A stretch of DNA of 64,000 nt from Methylolobus aquaticus (GTDB lineage: Bacteria > Pseudomonadota > Gammaproteobacteria > Methylococcales > Methylococcaceae): contig SEYW01000010.1 in the NCBI GenBank assembly GCA_004168015.1, positions 62,001 to 126,000 of the forward strand, written 5' to 3'. Below, in pieces: positions 54,792 through 63,917 of this stretch. Position 1 is the first letter of the stretch, and each line of letters begins with the position of its first letter. The notes under the pieces are model-generated. The model made no database searches. It saw only the letters and a list, made by a program, of their open reading frames with translations, and had not been told where the DNA came from. A program made the translations under genes and the position numbers.

Positions 54792-55811
54792 TCAGGCTTT
54801 GCGCTCGAGAAAATCCATATAGCCATAACCTTGCATCGGCAAATGGGCTCGGGAAACCTCCGGAAGCGACAGTGCCAACGCTCGCACCAGGCGCAGGACT
54901 CGCTCGTCCCGCAAAGCCGGCGTGTCGCCGTCACGAAGATGGTCCTCCCAATCGATAAACTGGAGCTGCCCTGCGGACTCATAGGAGCCGATCTGTCCGA
55001 CTGCCTGACTTCGCGCCTTGAGTGCCGCCCAGGCACCCTCGCCGAAACCTTCAGCGCGGGATGATTCGTTGCCCTGCAGCGCCGACCGCACCGCAAACCA
55101 GAGAGCCTCGGTAGGCGGAAGGTGAGGAACGAGGTCGTCCTGGAACTCGAAGCGCCAGGCACTTCCCGCCAACACGGCTTCGAAAGCGTTTGCGAAGGTG
55201 TGATTTCCAGCCCGCGGCGCGGCGAAGGTATGGACTGCGGCCGGCCTGCGTCCGTGCCCTCCCTCCGCCAACCGCAAGGCAGCGAGTTGCGCCAGCGCAC
55301 CGCCCTTGCTGTGACCGGTGAGCAGCAAACGGCGCCCCTGCGCGACGGCGAGCCGGATCCGGGGCAACAGTTCCCCGAGGCCACCGGCTCCCCACCACAA
55401 TGCATCCAAGGACTGTGCATACCCCTCGTGCACGTAGCCCGGCACGCCAATGCGGTCACCCGCGACCAGGTGCGCTCGCGCATTGTTGAGCCAGTCCGCA
55501 AATATCCGGTCGAGCCGATCCCGATCGGCCACGAGCCGCGCCGGCAAGGTACCGCGGAATGCCAGAATGGCGGACTCGTCAGTCTCCCCGTACAGAAACG
55601 CATCGATGCCGGCCCGACTGGAAGACTGATGGGCACAAAAGGAGCCCGGTTCGAAGTCCACCGCCGCGGCCAGCCTGGCGATCACCTCGCGGGACAGCAG
55701 CACCGGCGGCGTAATTGCCAGATCATCCGGCGAGCGAACGTCCGCCGTCACGCCATAGGCCAGATTAGAGGCGCATAACAAACGACGCGCGGTGAGTAGA
55801 TCGGCAATCAC
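54792..55811 (-). CDS. Class 3 lipase-like alpha/beta hydrolase
   Basis: The 339-residue protein has the lipase class 3 pattern: AILAFRGTLP for the oxyanion strand, VHEGYAQSLDALW, and the nucleophile elbow GHSKGGALAQLAALRLA. An HTFAAPRAGNHTFANAFE region follows, as in fungal triacylglycerol lipases, and WEDHLRDGDTP may hold a catalytic histidine. There is no clear signal peptide, so it may be cytoplasmic or exported in another way. The start is a GTG; AGG is six bases upstream. It is divergent from the calcium exchanger gene. Confidence 0.83.
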   Translation of the reverse strand: MIADLLTARRLLCASNLAYGVTADVRSPDDLAITPPVLLSREVIARLAAAVDFEPGSFCAHQSSSRAGIDAFLYGETDESAILAFRGTLPARLVADRDRLDRIFADWLNNARAHLVAGDRIGVPGYVHEGYAQSLDALWWGAGGLGELLPRIRLAVAQGRRLLLTGHSKGGALAQLAALRLAEGGHGRRPAAVHTFAAPRAGNHTFANAFEAVLAGSAWRFEFQDDLVPHLPPTEALWFAVRSALQGNESSRAEGFGEGAWAALKARSQAVGQIGSYESAGQLQFIDWEDHLRDGDTPALRDERVLRLVRALALSLPEVSRAHLPMQGYGYMDFLERKA

Positions 55812-55928
55812 TGCGGCCTGACTCGCGCATCGCGCGCCGTCGATACGCTATGATCCACTCGTGATATCACCCGGTAACCCCGCGTCATCAAACTAGCGGC
55901 AACGCCACAGGCAAAGGAAAGGATCGTC

Positions 55929-56948
55929 ATGGAGCCCGCCCAACTGGTCGTCTGGGCAAAATTCATCGGCTGCATCGTGGCCATTGGCCTGGCCGGCACC
56001 CGGCTCTCCCTGTACGGCGACATTATCGCCGAAAAGACCGGCCTTTCCGGGAACTGGATCGGGCTCGTCCTGCTCGCAACCGCGACCTCCCTGCCCGAGT
56101 TGATCACCGGCATCAGCTCGGTGACGCTGGCCAATGCGCCGAACATCACGGTTGGCGACGTGCTCGGCAGCTGCGTGTTCAATCTGTCCATACTCGTGGT
56201 CATCGACTTCCTGTCTCGGGATGAATCGATCTACCGGCGCGCCCGTCAAGGGCATGTGTTGTCGGCTGCCTACGGGATTGCCCTGATTTCTTTCGTCGGC
56301 GCCAATCTCCTGATCGACGGCAAGATCGTGTTACCGACACTGGGTCACGTCGGCCTCTACTCTCCCGTCATCATCCTGCTGTATTTCGCCGCGATGCGTT
56401 CCATCTTCCTGTACGAGCGGGAGCAGATGTCGGACTTCGTCGAAGACGTCACCGAACGCTATCCGGCGGTTACGCTGCGCACGGCAAGCCTGGGGTATGT
56501 CGTCGCCGGAATTATCGTCGCGGCCGCCGGTGTCGCCCTGCCTTTCGTCGCCGGCGATATTGCCGCCATGATGGGCTGGAGCAATACCTTCGTCGGCACG
56601 CTCCTGGTCGCCGCAACCACCTCGTTGCCGGAACTCGCCGTGACGATTGGCGCCCTCAGACTCGGGGCAATCGACATGGCCATCGCCAATCTCCTCGGCA
56701 GCAATCTGTTCGACATCGTCATCATCGCGATCGACGACCTGGCATTCCTGCCCGGTCCCATCCTGTCCCATGTCTCGCCCATCCACGGCGTCTCGGCGCT
56801 GTCGGCCGTGATCATGTCCAGCCTCGCGATCGTCGGGTTGTTCGGCCGTACCGGCAACCGCGTGTTCGGCACCGTCGGCTGGGTCAGCCTGGGGCTCTTC
56901 GCCATCTACGTGCTGAATTCCCTCGGGCTTTATCTGCTCAGCGAATGA
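55929..56948 (+). CDS. Cation/calcium exchanger, CaCA superfamily
   Basis: About ten membrane segments with the two inverted alpha repeats of the family: LLATATSLPELITGISSV (about residues 50-70) and LLVAATTSLPELAVTIGAL (about 225-245), each followed by GDVLGSCVFNLSIL or NLLGSNLFDIVII. YrbG-type proteins exchange Ca2+ for Na+ or H+. The central hydrophilic loop (YEREQMSDFVEDVTERYP) is short. AAGGA precedes the ATG. It is divergent from the lipase gene; the 117 bases between should hold both promoters. Confidence 0.92.
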   Translation: MEPAQLVVWAKFIGCIVAIGLAGTRLSLYGDIIAEKTGLSGNWIGLVLLATATSLPELITGISSVTLANAPNITVGDVLGSCVFNLSILVVIDFLSRDESIYRRARQGHVLSAAYGIALISFVGANLLIDGKIVLPTLGHVGLYSPVIILLYFAAMRSIFLYEREQMSDFVEDVTERYPAVTLRTASLGYVVAGIIVAAAGVALPFVAGDIAAMMGWSNTFVGTLLVAATTSLPELAVTIGALRLGAIDMAIANLLGSNLFDIVIIAIDDLAFLPGPILSHVSPIHGVSALSAVIMSSLAIVGLFGRTGNRVFGTVGWVSLGLFAIYVLNSLGLYLLSE

Positions 56949-57047
56949 TCGCCCGGATCGGCCCGAGCCCTGGCCGGTCGCTGCGCGTCATCCTATCGCG
57001 CGCCCCGCCTCCACGGTGACGTGTGTCGACGTCGGCGGGCATTCGAC

Positions 57048-57980
57048 TCAGTTTGCTGCAATCGCTGCCGCCAGCACTGACGCATAGCGCTCTACCGCCT
57101 GCCCCTCACGCAGGAACAGGCGCGGTACGACCAGTTCGCCTTCCAGCAGGCGCCAGCCCTTCCCATCGGGAATCGCATCGACACGGCCGTAGTGCAAATG
57201 GCCGAAACGCTGCACGATCGCTGCGTGAACCTGCTCGGCCCAGGCGATATCGGCGGTATCGACTTCACAGACGGCGTTCCGTCCGCCATAGAACTCGTGT
57301 GCCAACCAGCCCCCCTCCGCAACGGTCTTTCGTATGGCATGACTGAACGCGCCCCCCAAGAAGACGAAAGAGACTTCGCCATGCCGCTGGATCTCTGGCA
57401 GAAAACGCTGGACGCATACTGCACGGCCAGCAAGCGCCTGACGCAACGTCTCATTGGCTGCGGCCAGACCGAGCAGCGTCGGCTGCGTCGGTATGCCGGC
57501 CGCGAACAGTTCCATGCCCATCGGAGTTTGTCTGAGACGAAACGTCTGCCAGCTCTTAGAGGAAACACAGGGCTTGACGACCAAATCGAGCCAACCCGTT
57601 TCACGCATGACCGACTCCAGTGTCCAGTCGTTGCCTTCGGAGATCCAATGCGTGGGAACCAGATCGATACCGGCCTCTGCCAGACCCGGCAGGTAAGCGG
57701 CTTTGTCCAGCGTGCCGCTGGCCACCGCGAAGGAGTTGATGCAGATGGCGGGTGCCGTCCGCCGCGTCATGACTTCGAGTTTGTCCAGGAACCCGCCATC
57801 CAGGTGATAGCCGCGGCATTCGCGCACGTTGACCGCCGCGTACTCAATGGGCCCCGGGGTATCGAGACGATCCAGATGGACCAGTTCGCAGGCGATACCC
57901 CGTGCCGTCAATGCCGTTCTCACAGCTGGAAACTCGTCGTGTGTCTGCCCCAGGTGGGCAAAGGCGATTTTCGCCGACAT
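57048..57980 (-). CDS. ATP-grasp domain protein (RimK-like)
   Basis: The 310-residue protein has a RimK-like N-terminal domain (IAFAHLGQTHDEFPAVRTALTARG), a preATP region (INSFAVASGTLDKAAYLPGLAEAGI) and an ATP-grasp fold with LDLVVKPCVSSKSWQTF, VCVQRFLPEIQRHGEVSFVFLGG and the metal site YGRVDAIPDGKGWRLLEGELVVP. It should form an acid-amine bond from ATP; substrate unknown. The ATG at 57978-57980 begins the conserved strand; the longer frame to 58181 has no similarity. It stands alone between convergent and divergent neighbours. Confidence 0.82.
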   Translation of the reverse strand: MSAKIAFAHLGQTHDEFPAVRTALTARGIACELVHLDRLDTPGPIEYAAVNVRECRGYHLDGGFLDKLEVMTRRTAPAICINSFAVASGTLDKAAYLPGLAEAGIDLVPTHWISEGNDWTLESVMRETGWLDLVVKPCVSSKSWQTFRLRQTPMGMELFAAGIPTQPTLLGLAAANETLRQALAGRAVCVQRFLPEIQRHGEVSFVFLGGAFSHAIRKTVAEGGWLAHEFYGGRNAVCEVDTADIAWAEQVHAAIVQRFGHLHYGRVDAIPDGKGWRLLEGELVVPRLFLREGQAVERYASVLAAAIAAN

Positions 57981-58271
57981 AGGTTGGGGTGACTCACTGG
58001 TTAAGGTGGCTGCGACAGATCCGCAAGGGGCGCTCTGCATACAACGATCAACTATCGCATAAGTGTCGGTCGACGCATGGATCGTGAGCGCAGCACAAAG
58101 GCAAGCCAATGTCTCGAGGCCTAGGCAATAGAGCCTATTGACCGCCTTTTCGCACGGGCGCATGGTCGTACGCGCGCGCACGGGACGCGGGCCGAAGCGC
58201 CGCGGTGCACCCGGTCCCTTCCCATCCGGAAGGGTTGGGCGGATCGCCCGAATCGCCCGCGGGAGACAACA

Positions 58272-58805
58272 ATGAACATCTGCAGCACGCGCCAGAACTG
58301 CATTACTGGCATCCTCGTCGCCTCAGCCTTGGTCTCCGGATGCGCCACCACAGCGCCTGAAGCGCACTTCACGCATACCCCACCTGCGGGCACGGTAGTC
58401 GACAGCAACGATACGGTCACGGTGACGGTCAGCGCCAAGCCCGGCATCGCGCTGATCCAACAGGAACGCGACCGGTTGTCTCAGCGCATCGCCGCGCGGA
58501 TAGACATTCTGAAACAACGGAATGCCGCGGCGGAAGAACCCCAACCCTACCGGATCGAGGTGTTGCTCACGCGCTACGACAAAGGGAACGCCGTTGCCCG
58601 ACTCATATTGGCGGGACTGGGCCAGATCCACATCGATGCGGAGGTCACGCTGTTGGCTCTGCCACAGAACTCGCGCCTGGCAGACTTCAAAGTCCAGAAG
58701 ACATTTGCCTGGGGTGGCATCTATGGAGGCAGCACCACGATCGAAACCGTAGAAGAGGGCTTTGCCGAGGGCATCGCCGCAGCGTTGACACAGCCGCAGC
58801 GGTAA
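58272..58805 (+). CDS. DUF4410 lipoprotein
   Basis: The signal peptide ends in the lipobox LVSGCATT, so Cys24 should be lipidated. The mature protein has the DUF4410 pattern: DRLSQRIAARIDILKQ, YRIEVLLTRYDKGNAVARLILAGLGQIHIDAEVTLL and FKVQKTFAWGGIYGGSTTIETVEEGFAEGIAAAL. These lipoproteins are usually of unknown function. GGGAG lies seven bases before the ATG. It converges directly on the response-regulator remnant. Confidence 0.82.
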   Translation: MNICSTRQNCITGILVASALVSGCATTAPEAHFTHTPPAGTVVDSNDTVTVTVSAKPGIALIQQERDRLSQRIAARIDILKQRNAAAEEPQPYRIEVLLTRYDKGNAVARLILAGLGQIHIDAEVTLLALPQNSRLADFKVQKTFAWGGIYGGSTTIETVEEGFAEGIAAALTQPQR

Positions 58806-59083
58806 GCACTGAAGGTGCGCGCAGGGTCCTGCCAGCGGTCCCCGGTCGTCAGGATCAGGATCGGGAATGCCATCCCCGATGCGCGCCAGCGGCGGATCAC
58901 GTCGATCCCGAAAAGCCCGGGAAGGCCGAGATCGAGGACCGCGAGGCCGAAAGGAACTGCCTGCCCGAGATAACAGCCGTCATGACCCTCGCGGCTGCGA
59001 TCGACCGCTTACCCTGCGTCGCGCAGACCGGATCCGATCTGCTGGACCAATTCGGGATCGTCTTCGATCAGCAGCAAACGCAT
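58806..59083 (-). pseudogene. Response regulator (OmpR/PhoB type) remnant
   Basis: The minus strand begins MRLLLIEDDPELVQQIGSGL, the usual N-terminus of a QseB-like receiver domain. Codon 25, where relatives have Tyr in GYAVD, is TAA (59009-59011). The frame then continues with AVLDLGLPG (phosphoacceptor Asp), GIDVIRRWRASG and FPILILT, and loses similarity after RWQD at about residue 92. The rest of the receiver, the DNA-binding domain and a histidine kinase are missing; the DUF4410 gene begins where the remnant ends. The stop and the truncation together make it inactive. Confidence 0.85.
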
Positions 59084-59163
59084 GGTGTGGCGCTTAACTG
59101 CCGGGAAACTAGCACATTGCGTCGGGACGGCTTGGCTGTCCGATTTCGCGGCAGCCCAACCCT

Positions 59164-59539
59164 CTAACGTTGACCCAATTCATGGCTGATCACCGAACCG
59201 ATTACCGACCCGCCGATGATTTCGGTTGGATGGCCGTAAGCCACCTCGTTTCATACGACTCCACCAACGATGCCCCCGGCAGCCAGGGGCAGCGAACTGT
59301 GTTCATGGCGGCGCGGCGGGCAGTGATCCCCGCACCAGCGGTAAATCGGCGCTGGGCGGTACAGAATGGGCCGCGGAACGTAGACCGGGTACACCGGAAT
59401 CCGATGCCTGGGTCTAGGGTAACCCTGATCATGACCGTGATGATGACGATGCCAAGCGGAATGCCCGTGCTGATCGTGCGCCGGCGCTGGCGCTGGCGAT
59501 GATGCCCGCGCTGAAGATGATGACCAGTGCGCGTTTCAT
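59164..59539 (-). pseudogene. Glycine-zipper 2TM-type secreted protein, frameshifted and with internal stop
   Basis: GGAG stands nine bases before an ATG at 59537-59539 that opens a signal peptide MKRALVIIFSAGIIASASA. The next reading frame, not this one, continues as a His/Tyr/Pro-rich protein (HDQHGHSAWHRHHHGHDQGY, PVYPVYVPRPILYRP). It then enters a glycine-zipper region LPLAAGGIVGGVV, reaches a TGA at 59251-59253 where relatives have Gly, and goes on as NEVAYGHPTEIIGGSVIGSV to a TAG at 59164-59166. So one frameshift near the signal-peptide end and one nonsense codon disable it. Related proteins are short periplasmic or outer-membrane proteins of unclear role. Confidence 0.82.
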
Positions 59540-59721
59540 GGATCGTGCTCCGTTACGAATCCGAGGGCGTTCCGGCCGCCAACCGGCCGGTACAAGAACA
59601 ATAGCGGGGGCTCGCTGAACAGAAGCTGAACGACTCCGCCCGTCCGTGACGGAGGCTTTCGTTGACTGGTTGAAACGCACCGACGCGAGCTGGGATCGAA
59701 ACCTGGGCGCCGAGGCGCCGA

Positions 59722-60129
59722 TCAACGCGTCCGCAGGTCGTAGCGCACCCTCAATTCATTGGCGTAGGCCCACGCGTTGCACCGTTCATAGCCGCCCGCC
59801 CGTCGCGCCCGTCCACCGGCGACCACGGTGACGACTGTTTCGTTCGCGACAGTTCGGGCTTTGGCAGAACTCTTGGCGAAGGTTGCCCTGGCCCGTTCCG
59901 TAACCGGGCTGACGCTCCATCGGGTATCCATTGGAATACGGAACTTCACGACGAAGTCCGGCACAATCCGGTCAGCCGCGGTGCCGCTCTTTACGAAGGC
60001 GGCGAATGGCTCGATTTCGCCGTTGGGTGCGCCCGACAGGGCGCGCGGAGGGAAGACGATGGCCAGCAAGAGCATCGCCGCTTGGGCGGAAGGAAAGGTC
60101 CTGCCCAATAGGAGGCCGGTATTCTTCAT
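59722..60129 (-). CDS. Predicted secreted protein, unknown function
   Basis: The 135-residue frame has an N-terminal hydrophobic stretch that may be a signal peptide (AAMLLLAIVFPPRALS) and then a polar region with many Arg and Ala. No family was recognised. GGAA is close to the ATG at 60127-60129. Because it lies in the decayed patch between the glycine-zipper pseudogene and the RTX gene, it may itself be a remnant or a chance frame. Confidence 0.4.
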   Translation of the reverse strand: MKNTGLLLGRTFPSAQAAMLLLAIVFPPRALSGAPNGEIEPFAAFVKSGTAADRIVPDFVVKFRIPMDTRWSVSPVTERARATFAKSSAKARTVANETVVTVVAGGRARRAGGYERCNAWAYANELRVRYDLRTR

Positions 60130-60277
60130 GGAATTTCCGTCGTTCGACTAACGGCCGCCCGGAGCGGCAAAGTACGCGTCGTAGCTCTGGGGCTTTGACT
60201 CAGTCGCGAATTTCGCAGAACCCTGGATGACGCCCGGGTCGGATCCCTGGGGAACCGGCCCGGACACCATGGATTTT

Positions 60278-63200
60278 TCAAACAAAATCGAACTGGCCGC
60301 TGACGACCGTGGCATTCGCCTGAACTACGGCGATCAATGTCAGTTCAGTCGCTGCGATCGGGTTATCGCTGCTGATGCCGGCACCCGACTCGGTGTAGAG
60401 CCACAGCGCCGCTTGATTGCTTCCGCTGACATTGTCGTTGATCACCAGCAACGTCTGTTCCCCCTGAGTGACCGTCAAATTGAACTCCGCATTGAATTCG
60501 GCGGCCACAGCCGCCGCATTGGTCAAATCGACCGTGGCGACACCGTCGTTGGCCGTGCCAGCGAGGTATAAGGCCTCGACATTCGCCAGATCTACGATCG
60601 TGTTACTGTTGTTTGAAGTGGCGCTGGAGCCGAAACCGAGTTCACCGTCCTGATTCGCATCGAGCAGTGTACTCAGCACGCCGGTGAAGTCGATGGTGTC
60701 GCGCTGTGCTGCCGTACCGGTGCTGTCGAAACGCAGGATCGTTTCGCCCAAACCGCCCTCCTGAGCGTCGCTATATACGATACGGTCCACGAGATTATCG
60801 TTCGCGGCACCGGTATCTATCGTGTCAACAGCACCGCCTCCCCAGAGGGTATCGCCGCCGGCACCGCCGTTCAGCGAGTTAGATGCGTCATTGCCGAACA
60901 GGACGTCGGCGCCGGCACCACCGATGAGGTTTTCCACGCCGGAGATCTGATCGAAACCGGTGGCGGCACCGGAACCGAGGTTCACACTGATCCCCGCGCC
61001 GCTGCCGGCATAGCTCAGGGTGTCGACGCCGGCCCCCATATCGAGCACGAGGTGTTCGATACCAGTAACCGAGCCTCCCGCCAGGAAGTCGACTTGTCCG
61101 GCCGTCACCCGCACAACAAGCGTGTCATTGACCGCGGTGCCCTTGGCAATGAGCGTGTCGGTTCCGTCACCACCGGATACCCGATCCGCGCCTTCTCCAA
61201 CGGTGTAGAGAAAGGTGTCATCGCCCAGACCACCGTAGAGCGAGTCGTTACCGTTGCCCCCGCCCAGAATGTCGTTGCCATCGCCGCCATTGACGATGTC
61301 GGCACCTGCGCCCCCAAACAGGCTGTCATCCCCTGCCCCACCGTTCAGGGTGTCGTTGCCGGCCTGTCCGTACATGACATCGTCCCCGCTCGTACCGTTC
61401 ATCACGTCGGCAGCGGAGGTTCCGGTGCGGATCGTAAACGCTTCGTCATGGAACCGACCCGTCGGATCGGTCGCCCGCAGATTCAGCGTGTAGGTCTGCC
61501 CCGCGCCGAATGCCGAGTTGCGCGTGACGACGCCGTTGGTCACGGAAAAATCGGCACTGCTTCCGGCCAGCAGGGTGTAGTTGAAGTCCGAGGAGTCTTG
61601 ATCTATTGCCGTGAGCAGCGCAATCGGCTCGCCGGCCGCGGGGATGCTCCGATTGTTCGGGCTCGAGGCGAGCCAGCGAATATCGCTTGGCGCAGACTCC
61701 GCGACATCGGTCTGGCCATGAATGATGACGGTCACCTGTTGTTCGGTCCCGTCGCCCGTGACTACGGTAAAGGTATCCGTCAGTTCCTGCCCAGCGTCCA
61801 GCGCATCGACAGTGGCGTTGTTGTTATCGAGGACGTAGGTCCAGATCCCCTCTGCCGTAATCGTGAAGGAGCCGTAGCCCAGATCGCTCGAGGTCAGCGA
61901 CGTGACAGCGACGAAGCTCGACGGACCGTCCGGATCCTCCAAGCCCAGGGCACCGCTCACCGAGCCCGGAACGCCGTCTTCCAACACGGTGCCGGTGACA
62001 TCGCCGCTAACCACGGCTGGATCATTGACCGCAGCCACCTCCACGGTGACCGAGACTGGCGCACCGAAGGCAGCCCCATCGGTAACCGTATAGGTGAAAT
62101 CGGCGGTGCCGTTGAAGTTGGCATCTGGCGTAAATAAAACGCTCCCATCCGACTGAAGCAGGACCGTCCCACCGATTCCGGAAGCGACGCTGGCAATCAT
62201 GAGCGTATCGCCGTCCGGGTCAGTATCGTTGGCGAGCAGTTCCGCCGCGGTGAACACGATCGGCGCATCCTCGACCGCCGCCAACGTGTCCGGATTCGCC
62301 GTGGGGGAAGAATTCACGCGCAGCCCCACGTATCCAATTGGTGATGAACCCGCGAGACCGGCGTTGATGTCCCTCAAGAGCGTGGTGCCCGCGCTGGTGC
62401 CATCCGTGATCCACAACTCCGCCCCGCTGCTGCCATTGTTCGCACGGAATAGAGCCGTGCCGTCACCCAGCGCCGTAATGTACTGGGGAGCGGAACTCCC
62501 GGCACCGGGATTGATATCCTTCACCATAAGCGTGCCGGCACTGGTGCCATCCGTGATCCACAGTTCCGCCCCGCTGCTGCCGTTGTTGGCACGGAACACG
62601 GCCTTGCCGTCACCTAGCGCCGTGATGTACTGCACGCCCGAACCCGCCGCACCCGGCGCAATGTCCCGGAGCAGCATCGTGCCGCCCGCCGTGCCGTCCG
62701 TAATCCACAGTTCGGCGCCTCTGGCGCCGTCGTCCGCCGTGAACAGCGCCTTGCCATTACCCAGGGACGTTACATTCAAGGGGAATGAACCTGTGGCCCC
62801 TGAACGAATATTGGTAACCAGGTGGGTGCCGGCAGCGCTGCCGTCCGTAATCCACAACTCACTGCCATTGGCATTGTCCTCGGCAACGAAAAGCCACTTG
62901 CCATCGCCAAGTGCGGTGATGTTCGTCGGATTGGAGCCCTCGGAGCCCGGAAGTATGTCGCTCACGAGCGTCGTGCCGCCCGCGGTTCCATCCGTGATCC
63001 ACAACTCGTCGCCCGCGGAGGAGGAGCTTGCACTGAAGAGCGCTCGCCCCTCTCCGATCGGAACGAAGCTGGTGGGCGCTGATCCGGACGTGCCGGTGAA
63101 GATGTCACTGACCAGAACCGTGCCCGCTTCGGTACCATCCGTGACCCACAATTCGCGCCCACTAACGCCATCCTCCGCGGTGAACAGCACAAGCCCGTTA

Positions 63201-63652
63201 CCGAGCGCGGTAAAGTTCTGCGGTGAAGAACTGCCGGTGCCGTTGAACAGTTCCTTTAGCAGCCTTGTACCCGCCTCGGTCCCGTCGGTGATCCACAACT
63301 CGGCACCGGTATCGCCAGTCGAGGCGGTGAAAATCGCATGCCCATTCCCTAAGTCGGTGAAATTCTGGGGCAACGAGCCACCAGTCCCGGGGTTGATGTT
63401 CTTCACCAGCCGCGTTCCCGCCTCGGTCCCGTCCGAAATCCACAGTTCTCGGCCGTTGCTTGCGTCCGTCGCCGAAAAAAGGACCTTGTCCTTCCCGAAC
63501 GTCGACAGATAAAGCGGCACTGACCCTGAGGAACCCGGGTTGATGTTCTTGAGCAACTGAGTGCCAGACGTCGTGCCGTCGGTGATCCACAACTCGGTAC
63601 CGTTGGTGGAATCGGATGCCTGGAAGATCCAGCGGTTGGCCTGAACGGACAT
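60278..63652 (-). CDS. RTX-type secreted protein with ELWxTDGT repeats, cadherin/VCBS-like domains
   Basis: The 1124-residue protein starts directly with nine tandem repeats of about 49 residues (residues 1-440), each with an ELWITDGT core and a GTxLLxDINPG end. Next are a tandem-95-type domain (SSPTANPDTLAAVEDAPIVF, LLANDTDPDGDTLMI), a VCBS-type domain (DPAVVSGDVTGTVLEDGVPG) and a cadherin-like domain (APSDIRWLASS, LLTAIDQDSSDFNYTLLAG). Six or more RTX nonapeptides (GGAGDDSLF, GGDGNDILG, GGLGDDTFLY) then bind calcium. The C-terminal 130 residues end in VVSGQFDFV, as in type I secretion substrates. There is no N-terminal signal peptide. GGAGAG precedes the ATG. No secretion ABC/HlyD genes are adjacent. 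Confidence 0.88.
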   Translation of the reverse strand: MSVQANRWIFQASDSTNGTELWITDGTTSGTQLLKNINPGSSGSVPLYLSTFGKDKVLFSATDASNGRELWISDGTEAGTRLVKNINPGTGGSLPQNFTDLGNGHAIFTASTGDTGAELWITDGTEAGTRLLKELFNGTGSSSPQNFTALGNGLVLFTAEDGVSGRELWVTDGTEAGTVLVSDIFTGTSGSAPTSFVPIGEGRALFSASSSSAGDELWITDGTAGGTTLVSDILPGSEGSNPTNITALGDGKWLFVAEDNANGSELWITDGSAAGTHLVTNIRSGATGSFPLNVTSLGNGKALFTADDGARGAELWITDGTAGGTMLLRDIAPGAAGSGVQYITALGDGKAVFRANNGSSGAELWITDGTSAGTLMVKDINPGAGSSAPQYITALGDGTALFRANNGSSGAELWITDGTSAGTTLLRDINAGLAGSSPIGYVGLRVNSSPTANPDTLAAVEDAPIVFTAAELLANDTDPDGDTLMIASVASGIGGTVLLQSDGSVLFTPDANFNGTADFTYTVTDGAAFGAPVSVTVEVAAVNDPAVVSGDVTGTVLEDGVPGSVSGALGLEDPDGPSSFVAVTSLTSSDLGYGSFTITAEGIWTYVLDNNNATVDALDAGQELTDTFTVVTGDGTEQQVTVIIHGQTDVAESAPSDIRWLASSPNNRSIPAAGEPIALLTAIDQDSSDFNYTLLAGSSADFSVTNGVVTRNSAFGAGQTYTLNLRATDPTGRFHDEAFTIRTGTSAADVMNGTSGDDVMYGQAGNDTLNGGAGDDSLFGGAGADIVNGGDGNDILGGGNGNDSLYGGLGDDTFLYTVGEGADRVSGGDGTDTLIAKGTAVNDTLVVRVTAGQVDFLAGGSVTGIEHLVLDMGAGVDTLSYAGSGAGISVNLGSGAATGFDQISGVENLIGGAGADVLFGNDASNSLNGGAGGDTLWGGGAVDTIDTGAANDNLVDRIVYSDAQEGGLGETILRFDSTGTAAQRDTIDFTGVLSTLLDANQDGELGFGSSATSNNSNTIVDLANVEALYLAGTANDGVATVDLTNAAAVAAEFNAEFNLTVTQGEQTLLVINDNVSGSNQAALWLYTESGAGISSDNPIAATELTLIAVVQANATVVSGQFDFV

Positions 63653-63917
63653 AGAGACTCTCCGGAAGACTGCGTATTACTTAAGCGTTGAAGTAAAGGA
63701 TGACCGACGGTTCTGACGAGTGGCTTCTGCTAACCGGGGTGACGCACTGGAGCCCAGACGGGTTGCCATCGGATTCGCTGTTCGCCGTTATCCCGGCGCC
63801 TAGCCGCAGGCGTTTTTCGACAGGCGGTGAACGTGGCTCCGGGCCGAGCCGCGCTCGATGTCCATCGCCCCGGAACACCTGACGCCCCCACCGGGAACAC
63901 GTATGGCTCTCGCAGCG
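63653..63917. other. Upstream region of the RTX gene
   Basis: A gap of 265 bases that should contain the RTX promoter on the minus strand, since the gene further upstream runs in the same direction. A TAATAC near 63675 may be a -10 element but has no good -35 partner. I see no gene or terminator with a T run. Confidence 0.3.

Noticed and set aside
62330-63650. Regular repeats about 147 bases apart that look like an array
   Set aside because: They are in-frame protein repeats of the RTX gene, without constant repeats and unique spacers, so not CRISPR.
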